64,000 bases of DNA from positions 9,700,316-9,764,315 of the forward strand of contig CM055753.1 in NCBI GenBank assembly GCA_029465975.1. The letters are read 5' to 3'. A program made the translations under genes and the position numbers. How positions within the stretch are numbered: position 1 is the stretch's first letter; each line of letters begins with the position of its first letter. The notes under the pieces were generated by a model. The model saw nothing but the letters and a program-made list of their open reading frames with translations. It did no database searches and was not told the origin of the DNA. Below are positions 26,326 to 42,053 of the stretch, in pieces. This DNA comes from Dallia pectoralis. Taxonomy: Eukaryota > Chordata > Actinopteri > Esociformes > Umbridae.

Positions 26326-28089
26326 TTTGGCTCGTGGGATAGTGCGTTATGAAATAAACGTGACTGATTGGAGGATACATCGCCAAAGAAAACGACAACG
26401 CGATAATTGACTGTGAAAGATGGGCTGATTTGTGAACAATGGAGGGAGAGATTGTTGAAGTTAACAGTGGGATCCTTGCCTGTGAACGAAGGATGTGTAG
26501 AAATATACATTTTGTTTTTATTAGTTTTTTCTCTAGCTGGGTAAAGTGGGAAAAGGAATGCTGGGACACATATACACATAGATAAGCCTGTTGGGTCAAC
26601 AGATTCACACACCACTATACACCACTCCATACCCATTTGGAATGGATTTAGGAACATGTATTAAAATCCCCCCACAGTTAACCCCCCTAACATCACACAC
26701 AGTACCAACAATATACAATAGTTCTGATCCTACAAGCATACGTGACAATGGTATGACAGTTTCACCTGGCACATTTATTCATATGACAACGCCGCGATTT
26801 TGTACAGGCCGCTGTACTAACATAATATTCTTTACCAGCCGCGGATATAGAACCGTGCCAAGTCAACCATATGTTCTATTCTGAGACATATGGGACGGGT
26901 TCTTCCTGGCCGAGGCCACGACTTCACCTCCCTCTAATGAACACTTCTGTAATATTGGAAAATAATGGCATAGACACTTCAGAGCAGAACCCAATTAGTG
27001 GAGTGAGTGCCAGAGGCAGAGCCACGGAGCGGGGACAAAATGACAAACGGGCACACGCACGCGCACGCACATGCACACACGCACGAAGGGAAAGAAACGC
27101 TGTTCTACTGAACAGGAGGACCTGGGTTACGGGGTTCCTGACAGTAAGCCCGGTTCTTATCAGCACGGCGCCCGCCTAAAGAAGACAACCTTTCTCCTCC
27201 TCACATTTTTCCAGGAGCGAATTGAGAGAGAGAGGGAGAGAGAGCCGGTAGAGTTGCCTGTCCTGCGTCCACACACGGTCCCCGGGGTCGGGTTGAGCGG
27301 TGGCGTCGGGCTCTGGCTGAACCACTTGAGGAAAAGGAACCACGGCAGTTATTAGGACTCGAAGCGCGTGTTGGATTTGCCAACCACGTCAAGTTCACGG
27401 GCTTGTAGACGAATCTCCATGTCCTGGAACCAGTGTGGCGTAGAGTACCAAGACTAGCCGAACGTGATTGGTTGTGGGGGGCGTGGGATGGGGTCAATGG
27501 GCACCCCGATTGGTGGGTGGGTGAGAGAGAGAGAGAGAGAGTTTAGCTGAGTAGAGGCTCTGTTGTTATTCAGTGACTGTACACGGTTCTGAAACCAGTC
27601 CGTTCGGACCGTGGCATCTGGATGGGAATTATTGATTCATGATCTGCAGCTGTTTGAGAGGAGAAGGAAAAGACAGCGCGGTGGGGGGGACGAAAAAGAC
27701 CGCCTGTCTCCCCGTGTTCCCTTCTCTGATTCCCCCGGCACTTCCTCCGCTGACGGAGACAGAGAGGAAATCAATCGCTTCTTTTCATGTCCACTTTGGT
27801 GAAAAAAGAAATTCATGTCATAGGTGTGAATATCTTCCTTTTTATCTGATATTGTCCACACAAGTGAAAAAATACAATAATCCCTTTCTCTCAAATACAC
27901 ATAAATTCATTATGATCTTACAGTTATTTGTTGGCGTTAACACCTCACATGCCAATGAGGTTTCTCCCAATTGGTTAAGAATTCAGATGTAACTGATATG
28001 TCTTTTACTGAGCCAGAACTCACCTGGGGGTTTCAACCACTAATGAAAGGTGCTGATCGTATAGGATATTTTTTTAAACAATACAACAG

Positions 28090-28141
28090 ACAGTACCAGT
28101 CAAGATGTGTCAGTGTGTCCAGACTTTTCACTGGTATGGTA
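28090..28141. mobile_element. Collapsed Tc1/mariner-like inverted-repeat remnant
   Basis: ACAGTACCAGTCAA is followed after a few bases by TGTGTCCAGACTTTTCACTG and GTATGGT. These are imperfect inverted copies of the terminal sequence ACAGTACCAGTCAAAAGT, which I recall as a common salmonid transposon end. Almost no interior remains. Confidence 0.5.
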
Positions 28142-28441
28142 CGTTAAGGTTCCCTCAATAAAAGAGGGATCACGACCAAAATCCTTATTTCAAGAGCGAG
28201 AACATGGTCCACCTCATGCAGAGGGAGTCAAAGGAAAATTAATGGGACCGACTATAGCAGAGTTTGCTTGCAGTGTGTGACATCTGAGGAGAACCAATCT
28301 AATGTACACTGTCCACTAAGTTTTGGAGTAAGCTAAAAAAATAAAAAATAACGTTGGCTCTGGTCCTATCAGTTAGCCTGGCATCCATCAAGACAAGGAC
28401 GCATCTGAAGGGTAACTGACGTAGTTGAGTAATGTTTGGTG

Positions 28442-28840
28442 TGTTACGTCCCTCTGTCTCTGTCTCCTTCTCTGTGTTTATGTTCTTATCTGCAGATTGG
28501 AGACAGGTGGAGCTGAGGGGGTTGTTTGGGTGACTGGTTGCGCCTGTGGGTAGAGCCAGCCAGGGGTTAAGAGTTCCTGGTGCCCAGCCCTGCTACCCTT
28601 CTTTCTCCCCAAGCGCCATTTTATCTGTACTTGGCCAGAAAATGCTTGTTTTGTTAGGTACACCCTTCAACACTTACACATTTACATTCCCCCATGCATT
28701 TCCATTACACACCTCATATGTCTACTATCACACTTCACCAGTTAATTCTTCTTTGTACGGTTACATTTTGTGAATTATTGAATAAACATTTGTTTTAAAG
28801 CCAACGTGTGGACTCACTATTTATGAGCCGGGTTGTGACA
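28442..28840 (+). mobile_element. Probable solo LTR of a retrotransposon, 399 bp
   Basis: The element starts TGTTACGTCC and ends TTGTGACA, a TG...CA pair with near-inverted ends (TGTTAC / GTGACA). It is flanked on both sides by GGTG (28438-28441 and 28841-28844), a 4-bp target-site duplication. An AATAAA at 28781-28786 lies about 55 bp from the 3' end, as in an LTR R region. No internal retroviral coding sequence is present, so a solo LTR is the simplest reading. The family (Ty3/gypsy-like is my guess) is not settled. It sits 559 bp upstream of the ntaq1 start. Confidence 0.65.
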
Positions 28841-28844
28841 GGTG

Positions 28845-29398
28845 CTTGACGTCAGCCAACTCGTGTCCAGAGAAAAAATACACAAGCTTTGACTGAAATA
28901 TGTATACGCTACGAGACTATGGTGCTCGGTCATGGCCTCTTCCTTGCTCCAGGCTATGATTACATTATACCTTTACATGAGCAGCCATGTTTGTTACTGA
29001 AGATGAGAGGGTTCAGGTAGATGTCCGCATTGTAAATGCTCACTTTGGAAGACAGACGTAGGCCAACATGTCATCTGTTTTATATTTTATAGTGAAAAGT
29101 TGTTACGTGTTGTAATGGAAATTCAACATATTTTAGGGACACTTCTACTACCTACCATAGAAATGAAATATTGAAGTCAAATTGTGACAGGCGGCTTTAG
29201 AGCGACTTCACATTTTGTGGTGTGATGCCGCCCTCTGTCGGACAAATATAGCACAGGAGGGAACAGTCGGAACTGATGTACGGACGAATCTTATCCTCCA
29301 TCGGAAGGGTGTTGACGCGACACCAAAACAAATACTTATACGTTATTCTTGGTGTTTAATGTTTTTGAATGGCATTTGTACCCACATTCAGGGGAGAC
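28845..29398 (+). other. ntaq1 upstream region, no clear core promoter
   Basis: No TATA or CCAAT box in a convincing position. The CCGCCCTCTGTCGG at about 29229 is the only GC-rich patch. The 5' UTR boundary cannot be placed. Confidence 0.4.
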
Positions 29399-30631
29399 AT
29401 GCATACAGAACACGTATCCACAGAATATGTTAACATCACCCCGCATAGAGATGCGTGCGTCTACACGAGCTGCTACTGGTAAATGGCAGCAATGCTTTCA
29501 TTATTAATGCACTCCACATTATATTAGTATGTTGACCGGTGTTTTAAGGAATTATCTACATAACAAAAAGGACTGTTTTTTTTCCAGTGAGGAAAATGTA
29601 TGGAAACTTTGCGAGCACATCAGCAGTCAGACGCAGGTGTCTTTGGAGGAGGTTTACGCAGTGTTTATATCCAATGAACGCAGAACGGTGAGTTTGTGCG
29701 TTTATAAATGACCTTGTGATTGTTTTCAATCTCATCACCTTTTGATTTTTTTTCATTCGTCCTAGATCCCTATATGGAAACAGAAGTCCAGTCGTGGATG
29801 TGAGCCTGTTGTTTGGGTATGTAGACACTTCATTTCATGTATTTTGATTGTTTTATTTAAAAAAAAAAAAGACATTGGTTGAGAACGTGTATGAGAGGTT
29901 CCTCACCACAGACTCCTCTAATGGAATCTGACTCCATACCCACAAAAACCAGACACATATTTAGCAGACCTTTTTAGACTAATAAATCTTCAATGTGCAG
30001 ACACTGTAAAACCTGTAATTACAGCAGACGCTGTAATTCACCTCACTTTCTGTTTGCAGGATTATCACGTAATTCTGCTACATCATAATAAGCAAGGACA
30101 GCGTTTTATTTATGACCTGGACACGGTCCTACCGTTCCCTTGTTCCTTTGATGTTTACACTAAAGAAGCCTTACAAACAGACCGTGGACTTAAACCAGCC
30201 TTCTGGCGGTAAGCAAACCCGTATGTGTGTTTTCAGTCCAAGTATGTACGTGTGGAAATGTGATTGGCTGTCCTCCATCATGAACATCACTGAATAACTG
30301 TATATTTAACTCTGCAGAAAGCTGAGAGTTATTCCGGCACAAACCTATCTGAGGAGGTTTTCCTCAGACCGGTCACACATGAAAGACTCCTCTGGGAAGT
30401 GGCGCATGCCCCCGCCTCAATATTCCTGCATTACAACAGCAGGTACGTATTCGCTCTTAAAAACATGCTTTTGGGAATGTCCGGTTTGTTCACGTCTTCA
30501 GAATGGGTTCTGTCTGTCTCCCAGACTCGACGATGAACCTGGACAACTTCATCAGCGTGGATCCGAAGGCGGGATGGGGGGAAGTTTACAGCCTTTCGGA
30601 ATTTGTGAAACACTTTGGAGAGGAATCGTGA
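29399..30631 (+). CDS. ntaq1: Protein N-terminal glutamine amidohydrolase (WDYHV family), 6 exons
   Basis: This enzyme deamidates an N-terminal Gln to Glu, which marks the protein for arginylation and N-recognin binding in the Arg/N-degron pathway (cytosol and nucleus; family knowledge). Coding exons are 29399-29478, 29588-29687, 29766-29816, 30060-30208, 30318-30442 and 30525-30631. All junctions are GT/AG and in frame, giving 612 nt or 203 aa, against 205 in human as I recall it. The diagnostic WDYHV motif spans the exon 3/4 junction (W77, then DYHV). The Cys-His-Asp triad is intact: C27 in SCYC, H80 in DYHV and D96 in FIYDLD. The C-terminal half carries SDRSHMKDSSG, followed by MNLDNFISVDPK. 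The start was chosen because this ATG is in frame with RDACVY, has a purine at -3 and gives the family length. A longer ATG frame at 29427 encodes unrelated sequence. C27 is split between exons 1 and 2. The gene is tail to tail with psma2, about 540 bp between stop codons. Confidence 0.97.
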
Positions 30632-30814
30632 TTACTGGCTTTAACTGCTCATTGATATACCTCAAAGAGTGGTGGATCTTAAACTATGGACACAGCCGCT
30701 GGGCCCGTAGACCAGCTAGTGTGGGAAACTGAGAACAGTGACTTCCTTTTGTAACCCTTCCCAGCCCAGTACTCCCAGTGGGTGAAGGGTTATAAACCTC
30801 AGGTGAATCCAGGA

Positions 30815-30820
30815 ATTAAA
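30815..30820 (+). terminator. ntaq1: Candidate poly(A) signal of ntaq1 (ATTAAA)
   Basis: ATTAAA lies 184 nt after the ntaq1 stop codon, in the short space before psma2. It is the common variant of AATAAA. No better signal was seen on this strand before the psma2 transcript. Confidence 0.45.
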
Positions 30821-31016
30821 ACTACCACAAAATAACATTACAGGCCAATTATCAAACATTGTAAGTAAAGCAGCACACCGCGTCAACAAAGGAACCTCAT
30901 AATGTACCCTACACGCATATTAAGTGTTCGAGATATTTCTGGCTATTGTGGATAATTGTTTATTTTCATGGGCAAGATAAGGTACAAATATAACTGAGTC
31001 TGTTTACTTTCTGGCA

Positions 31017-31022
31017 TTTATT
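31017..31022 (-). terminator. psma2: Poly(A) signal of psma2 (AATAAA)
   Basis: TTTATT on the + strand reads AATAAA on the - strand, 150 nt past the psma2 stop codon. A second copy lies at 30959-30964. Together with the ATTAAA at 30815 this suggests that the two convergent 3' UTRs end close to each other. Confidence 0.6.
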
Positions 31023-31171
31023 GATAGTTACTGAGGTGGTCAGAGGGGAAGAAGGTACCGGAATACAAACAAATAAATGCTGTCATGTTGAAAATACAGT
31101 AAAACTCTAATTGGTTTTTTTAGCAATAACCAAAAGATGAACACTCAAATCATTAACAAGTCACATTTGTT

Positions 31172-34272
<3,101 letters not shown>

Positions 34273-34333
34273 AGTTGAGCTGTATTGGGGAAGGTTTTGC
34301 TGAACGAACCATCGGAAGTTACAAAGTGAACAT

Positions 34334-34395
34334 CCGCCCCTTTCTCTGAAACCCGGTAGAGACACGCCCCCAATCACAACGGGCAGACTGAGTCA
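34334..34395 (-). promoter_or_regulatory. psma2: Probable psma2 proximal promoter: GC boxes, CCAAT, TGAGTCA
   Basis: Within 125 bp upstream of the psma2 ATG are a CCGCCCC box (34334-34340), a second C-rich box overlapping CCAAT (34370-34374), and a palindromic AP-1/MARE core TGAGTCA (34389-34395). No TATA box is evident, as expected of a housekeeping proteasome gene. Proteasome genes are commonly driven by NRF1 (NFE2L1) through related sites, but this copy lacks the adjacent GC of a full antioxidant element, so that link is only suggestive. Confidence 0.4.
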
Positions 34396-35990
34396 GACTC
34401 ACAGACCCACAGACATGGAAGCGCTAAAGTCTGTGACGGTTGCTTGAGGCCTCTCAGGCCTAATCCCAATGTCAAAGGGTAGACTGCTGATTTTAAACGG
34501 AGTTTCAAACAATCTATTCAAATATCTATTTACATTTCTAAATCTATCTGCAAATTCAGGTAAAGCCGAGTGAGAGCTACTTACAGTAGTCTGTCAGAAC
34601 GAGTATGTACAACATTGGAATGCAGGTGTGGTTTTTGCTTTTAACCAAGTTGTTTGTGAACATCAATTCGTTATTATTAAAGAATGCCCAAAATGTAATC
34701 TACACTAAGTTCCGTTTCTATGCCAACAACAATTCCCTTAAGCTAAAATTGGTGGAGGATTCTACTAAACTATAGTAACGATCAGGTCCTACTGGCCCAG
34801 TGCTTCTGTTCATCTGCTGTAACAACATGTAATATAAACAATGAACCACTAGGTGGGAGTATTCAGCAGAGTTGAACAATACATTTTGCAAAGCCCCGGC
34901 AGGATGCTAACTGCAGTTAACACTGACGAGGTCAAAACATTATGACAATTCATAGTCTGCGTAGATGTTATGATCTGGGTATATTCGATGGTAAGCAAAC
35001 AATCAGTTCTTATAGTCAACATGTTGGATGCAGGACAAATGTGCACGAGTAAAGACCTGAGCGACTATGACAATGGACAAAGTGTTATGCCCAGAAGAAT
35101 CGGATTATGTAATGGTCAGAGCATCTCTGAACCGGGAAGCCTTGTGGGGTGCTCCCGGTCAGCAGTGGTATGTACCTACCAACAGTGGTCTGAGAATAAA
35201 CATTGCATGAATAAATTTGGAACCACACACACCAATTTTCAGGACACAGGTGACCTCAGTGTTTGCTTCAGTTATCAACAATGTCAAAGGATCATGTGCA
35301 GTTCCCTACAGCTCATGCCGGACAGCAACGGACCATCCTAAAATGGACAATTACTATTAAGCTTGCCCCATTTCTACACATAAAATTGTAAACACGGTAT
35401 AATTAATGCATTTTGTTGCAGCAATTTTTCAACTACTTCCCGACAGGTCAATAACTATAATTCATGGCCAAAACTACCCCCCTCTCTCGGTTGACATGTA
35501 GTCCTACTGTTCCAGGATGTATTCGGTAGTCATGGTGACTGTGACGTTTCCGTGTCCGTCAAGATCCTGCAGTGAAGGCACTGGCGCGGATGTTCTGAAT
35601 GTTTCTGATTGGATTAGAGATGTGTCCCAAACGGCATGCCACAGTGATGATTGTACTGCAAGGGGTCATTTGTCAGTGTCTGGCTGCCTGTATACACCGT
35701 CCAGTACGCAGACTGTGACAGACTTTATATCCGTCCAATAAAAGAGAACATGTTGGACTAGTTGCTCTAGAATGGAATAATGTTATTCAAAAGGCTTTTT
35801 CTTCATTGTAGGTACTGGCGACAAACACTGAGCACATAATTAGATCGGCACCGTTGTTCTAGTTTCATCTTTATATAAATGATTATTATTGTCATATAAA
35901 TCGTGTACACACAAGCATAGGCATATTCACCACCCAGGTACCGGCATATATCAGTCTAAGTATTGACCAGAGGTCTGTGGGCACCAGGTT

Positions 35991-36078
35991 TGAGCTGGAC
36001 ATGTAGTAAAAGTTTTGAGCTGGACATGTAGTAAAGTTTTGAGCTGGACATGTAGTAAAGTTTTGAGCTGGACATGTA
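35991..36078. repeat. 24-bp repeat, about 3.7 copies
   Basis: Units contain GAGCTGGACATGTAGTAAAG then TTTT. Confidence 0.92.
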
Positions 36079-39000
36079 GGTGACTGATGAGATTATTGGT
36101 GAGATGACTGGGAAGGTAACATACAACGCCCGGGGGGTTGACCACAAAAGCCTTGATGAGGTCATTTATCTATAGGGCCAACAAGTATATTTTCCCTCTT
36201 ACGCATTTCAGTCAGTCATGAGAAAACCCGGGAGTGTGCCGGGTATGAGGACTACAGTGGAGGAGGATGGGTCAGTCTGTCAGACCGCCGGTACCAACAA
36301 CATGCCTCAACTCCATGGGATTACTCACGGCTGACCTACATTGTGTCATCACCCTTTCCTTCCTCCCTCCCTTCCTCTTGGCTTCCTTACTTTCTCACCT
36401 CTCATGCCTCCCCCATTTACCCTGCGATGCCACCCAGCGTCACTACTCCTCCCCTACTGACTGAACAACAGAGATTACACACCCGAGTCGGCCTGGCAAC
36501 TGTCAGTTTGATGAGTGTGTGACTGACTGGGTGACGTGCACACACACACACACATACACACAGGGAGAATAACATAAATACAGAGAGATACGGAGAGACA
36601 GACAGAGAACGAAAGAGAGAAGGGTGGAGACAGAAAGGTGGCTGGTTCTGTGTTGAAAACTCCTAGAAATTCAGCATGTAGAACAGTATATGACATAAAT
36701 CTCTTTTATTGCACCTTGTCATTCTGTCATATTGATATGACACTCAACAAAACCAAAGTAATTTTAAGTTTCTATTGGTTTTTACATTTATTGTTTCACA
36801 GATATTGTTATTTGTATTTGATATCAGCTTTGACATGTAGATTCTTAGACTTATATAATATTTGTGTTGTGCGGTGTTTGTTCCTGGTTCTCTGGTGGTC
36901 TGTTCCTAGATGACTGGTCATGACAGGCCCGAACTACGGCATTGGTTTCTTCCTTGTGGATGTCCCACTTGAGCTTATCAGAAGACAGCTGTTTTGTGTG
37001 TTTACATCAAGCAGTGTATATTACTGTTGTCTGTTGACTGTACACACGTCATTTTGGCAGTTTACACAAGCTATTCCCAGTCTTTCATTTTTTTACTCTT
37101 TCTGTCCTTTTAGCAACTGTGGGAAAACTGGGTCAAATCCGTCGAAAGAAAAACATGTTATTGCAAAACACTTGCTAGATAGGACGGCATTATCCTCAGC
37201 GAAACGATTTTAAGATGGTTATCAGACCCATTAATTACTTGTTGTCAAAGGGTTGTATTGATTTAATTTATAATTTTGCCATCACGTGGCAGAAACGCTG
37301 TCAACTTTGAGTTTTCCTGCAGTGTATGTAGTTGCATTTGTAATTTTTAAAGGAATTTAATTAGATTCAACACACATGCCTGATTACTATTTGATTTCCT
37401 CGAGGGGCACCAGAAGTTTACGTCCAGAAGCAGCAGGATACTAAATGCGCATGCGCACCACGCACTTGGTTTCTCGCCCCGCCATCACAACAAACACTGG
37501 AACAGCACGTTGCGCACGTCTTCCACGTCTGGGCCACGCCTTCTGGTTGCACATGGTCGGACAATAAACTGGTTCATTTTTTTTATAAATCATTATTAAA
37601 TCTTTACGATATAAACGGTAAAAAAGTATTTAATACAGGAAAAAAAACAAGTCAAGAACAGTGCGGAGTTAAGAGTATATTTGATGTCGCGTACATTGTT
37701 CCGAGTTCAATTCCTGCATATTCCGCATCATTCCGTTATATTATTTATTTATTCAGCCGAAGGCACAACATGATTAAAAAAATAAATCATTGTGGACATC
37801 AAACATTTAACATGGTTACATTTTGAGATAGAATTCTATTCATTGCCTGTCTTATTACAATATGACCAGTCATGGTTATAACAAGCCAATGACAATCCAA
37901 TGGACGGTGATAAAAGATCCAAAAAACGTGGGTTTTAAACGCAGTAAGTGTCCTTGTTTATTATTTAAAGCGCGTGCACGCATGCATGCTCAGGGGGTGG
38001 GAAAACACCTGAAAACATCTCGTGACCCTGAGGTTCGGTTAATAAATCCATCAACATGTTGCTTTGGGATGCATCCACGTGTGAGTGTCCACCCCAAACA
38101 ACAATCATTAACGGCAGTCACAAGCAGGTTAATCTAGCCGTATCCAGAGGCTTACAGGATAACACTGGGTGTATCAAATATACACAGAAGATTTACGTCA
38201 AGCCGTTAGTAAAAAAAAAAAAGGTATTGCGTTCTTTTAGAGGATTTTTCAGGGGCATACATGAAAACATTCAAGTGTACTCCACATACAACTTATCAGG
38301 TTGTGTAATCCCCTTTTGCCACAGGAAATATATCAAGTAACCACAATGACGACGTGACATTACACAACGAATTTGACATCGGCTTTAATAAGCCCGGATG
38401 GTGCCCAGGAAATATGAGCCGCACTCCGTACTTTTTTTTTTTTTAAGTAATGAGGTCCGGCACTCGGTACCAATCACGTCCGCGATGTCACACACACACA
38501 CACACACGTCATCACACGTCATCCCAGCTGACGTCACACAGCACTGCGGAACCAATCAGGACGGGGTCTCAAATCAATGTGACTTTTTACAATGGCGGTT
38601 TGATATTGTAATTGATTTGATATTATGCGTAATACTACCACGATGATAGTACCGTGCAGAATAAACCAAGCAGGAGTGTTGGAATTTGGCCCGACTCTCC
38701 ATGTGAAGGCTTGTCAATGGCAAGTCAAATGTTCCTTTACCAAGGTTCAGCTCCCACTTGAGGCCCTGTAGCTGAATAAGTGACTCACTCATTCACCCAA
38801 ACATCCAGTCAGAAATACTCTCCGTGTAAATATTTTCTCTAACCGTTGTCTGTCCCTGATACTATTATTATTATGATCTTTCATATTATTATTATCATCA
38901 TTGCTGCTGATCAACCGGTGCCACATCCAGCAGAATAAAAGCAGACTGGTTTTTTTACTATTTCAAATTGGCAGACCGTTAATTGACTGGATTTTTTCAC

Positions 39001-40647
39001 CACAAATACATTTTTTAATTGGATAGGATACCCGGTTTGGGATGTTTAGTGTACTGACAGTGTTAAAGGGTGCGATTAGGCAGTTCTCTGGGTATCAGGA
39101 CTCACAATCCTCCCCTTTAAGTGGCTTCTAGTAGTAGTCGTACACATTTGGACACCAAAATTAGAGGTGGCGAGGTCGATTGTTCTTTGACACACCCGGG
39201 TCCAGTTAAACATTGTCTACAGTTTAGCTAGTCATTCAGTCATAAATAAATAGACAAATAACGCAATTAAATATCTTAGGTCTTGTTTACATTACGAAAC
39301 TTTGAACCAGACAAATCGACATATCACTAGATTATTCAGCTGTGTAAACATGCAGTGTTACTGCGCCACGTTTTTAATAAAGCTCCCCCGTGAGATTTGC
39401 CAGTCTGTGGACAGTTGTGTCGGAACTGAGTCAGTGAGCCATTTGTTTCACCGTTTGAAAGACAATATTTTTCCAGAGCCTATGGAACAGGGCCCTGTCA
39501 CCTATATACCGTTGTTTGTTTGGTTTTGAAACCACCCTGGCAACAAGACCAGATGTAGACCTCGTAGACTACCGTTCCAGGCCAGCAAAACCCCTCTTAT
39601 CAATCTCGTCACGTTTTGAAGAAAGACCATAAAGAATTCACCAAAGTATAGATTTGAGAAACAGATAAGGGCACTACATAGGGGATACGGTAACTGAAAG
39701 TTACACATTGTTTATTTTTTGTTTGTACATTTAAGTGTCTCCTGAGATTATGATGGTTAGAACATTGCCTGACCGATCACTGGCAAATTCATACGTTAGT
39801 GCTTTATGTCATCATTAATGTTCTCTGAAGGAAAATATCCAACCCAGATGGGTTGTTAAGTACACATTATTATCAAAGACCTAGTCTGCTTTTACTTTAC
39901 AGCCTGTAGTAAGTCTAGTCACGAGCAACTTAGTCACCGGACAACCCAGTTGCCTCACACAGTCTCTGAATGACGATAACTGGTTTAGTCCAGTCTCAAT
40001 GTAAACGTGATTACATCACCACAGCCTTATCTGCACTCACTAGACTGTAAAGGTATAGATTGTTTACAATAATCAACAAACCCTCAGCTCCCCAATGTGT
40101 GTTTCTGTAAATCAATGCGTGTCCTTTGTCTTGTTCTTGTTCCTTCCACATTAACCCTGCTGAGAGCTGGTTTGTTCCATTAACTGTTCCACCTTAAGAT
40201 GAATGTATTAACTTTAGCTAGTTCTGGATAAGAGTCCCCGATATGTGACTGACTATCCTTTCTCTGAAGTGTGCAGCAGAAATCTAAATTTTATTCCTTG
40301 ACTGGCCGTCCGTCTGTTTTAACCCAGGACAATCGTCCAGATCTACTGACCTGTGCAGTTCCAAAAAAAAGTTAAAGCTTTGAGAATCTTTCAGTGATGA
40401 AATACATCTCCTTACGTTTCTCCCAGGACGTTCCCTCTTATGCACCCAGAAAATCTTTGATCTCACCACAGGGAGTGATGATGGAGGTGGGAATTTTTAT
40501 AAAGCTGATATGTACATGTATAGCCGGCATTGTAACAGATCGCGGGGCGTAAACAAAATATCATTTTAATGTTGATACAACATGAAAAAACATACAAGAC
40601 ACATGACCAGATTTCTATTGTCCCAAACTTTTGTTGATGTATTACAC

Positions 40648-40797
40648 CTCCACTGCAGACACCTCCACTGCAGACACCTCCACTGCAGACACCTCCACTG
40701 CAGACACCTCCACTGCAGACACCTCCACTGCAGACACCTCCACTGCAGACACCTCCACTGCAGACACCTCCACTGCAGACACCTCCACTGCAGACAT
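40648..40797. repeat. 15-bp repeat ACCTCCACTGCAGAC x10
   Basis: Ten virtually identical units, each with one CTGCAG site. Confidence 0.97.
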
Positions 40798-41037
40798 CCG
40801 TTTTTCTGCAGTATGGTCTTGGAAACCTGGCCTTGATTCAGATGCCAATGCACACCTACAAACACACACACCCTCATACACACCCATACCCGCACACACC
40901 CATACACACACGCACACACACAACACTTAAACACTTTCCAATTATTTTAGAGTTGGCATTTTCCCATTTTTAAAATATTCCCGTTTTAGGAAGTCTTTGT
41001 ACCAGTTTTTATAATGAAACCGGAGCACATTATCTCT

Positions 41038-41235
41038 CACACACAGACAAACACAGGCATTTCTCAGTATTCTCTCAACACACACAAACACTGGGATTTC
41101 TGCAAATTTGTTCACACACACAAACACTGGCGTTTCTGACTATTCTTTTACACACACAAACAGTGTTGTTCCGGAATATTCTTTCCTTTCACACGCCCAC
41201 AGACAAAACGCAAGCGTTTCTGACTACTCTCTGAC
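41038..41235. repeat. About 35-bp degenerate repeat, 5 copies
   Basis: Copies contain ACACACAAACACTGG then TTTCTGACTATTCTTT, diverged from one another. Confidence 0.75.
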
Positions 41236-41962
41236 ACCCTAAACAGTCCACTAAAAGTCCAATCTTATCAAGTGACGATCTTTAACCTAAAATAAATAAA
41301 TTAGCTTATCACCTTGTTCAAAAACTGTATGCTACAAAGGTTTCTCTTTCCACATGTTCTTCTTTCTTTAAAGTCTTCAGATTAATTGCAATAACGTTTT
41401 CTGCGTATGTAAATGTAATATGTCTGATTGTGTCTGATTATAATAAACCTTATATTTTCCATCCAACGCTTCTATTGTCTTCTATTGTATGCCTCACATT
41501 ACACATGCCCACAGTAGGGGCATTGTATTGCCCACGATTGCATGTTACACCGAACAGGCAGACACACACACACACGCGCGCGCGTACACACACATTAATT
41601 TAGTTGGCACGGCTTCCAATGAATTATTCACGGTTGCCAAGATTCATTTACACTGTGTTCTATTGGAGGGTGAAAGTGTACACTAGCACTGTATCTCAGT
41701 AATTACCAGCTATCAATAAAGCACGACCCATTGACCGATTCATAGGCTTTCTTCAGATTAACCTCGGATCAAAAGTATCTCCTTTGAAGCCGAACACGTA
41801 GTAAAGTTTGTGAACACGAACATACGTTCACAACATGTGGTGTGAAGTGAAAATAATTGGAAACGTCTACTTAAACATGTGAAGGCAACTGCTTTAACTG
41901 CAATGTGTGGCATCCCCTTTTCTCAAACATGGTACAAGTATGACTAAATCTAGAGATATTGC

Positions 41963-42053
41963 CCAATAGCACGTTGAGCAGGAAAAGTGGGCTGGGCTGA
42001 GGTCCTCCAAGGCTATAAAAACGCCCTTAAACATCCGCCCTTAAACTGCACGT
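41963..42053 (+). promoter_or_regulatory. ndrg1: ndrg1 main promoter: CCAAT box, TATA box, two HRE-like cores
   Basis: CCAAT lies at 41963-41967 and TATAAAA at 42014-42020, about 50 bp apart in the usual order. CACGT, which reads ACGTG on the other strand and matches the hypoxia response core RCGTG, occurs at 41970-41974 and 42049-42053. Transcription would start near 42045, upstream of a splice donor at 42158. NDRG1 is a known hypoxia-induced gene. The boxes are seen in the sequence; HIF use is inferred. Confidence 0.65.

Larger units (their letters stand above)
22225..28089. other. Gene-free region with decayed dispersed repeats
   Basis: Apart from the repeat fragments listed separately, no exon was recognised. 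The 192-codon frame at 25131 overlaps a MITE-like fragment and has no family features. GA-rich patches occur at 27225-27245 and 27522-27542. Confidence 0.5.
34396..41962. other. psma2-ndrg1 intergenic region (divergent genes)
   Basis: No coding exon was recognised over 7.6 kb. It contains the 24-bp, 15-bp and 35-bp arrays, a CA run at 38490-38507, poly(T) near 38435, and a CACACGCGCGCGCGTACACA stretch at about 41571. A GTCCCAAACGGCATGCC fragment at 35627 may belong to the MITE-like element. Confidence 0.55.

Noticed and set aside
29427..29711. Alternative ATGs around ntaq1 exons 1-2 (frames from 29427 and 29529)
   Set aside because: The first is out of frame with the RDACVY...SCYC peptide. 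The second begins in the intron and only becomes ntaq1 sequence at exon 2, so it would lose the catalytic Cys.
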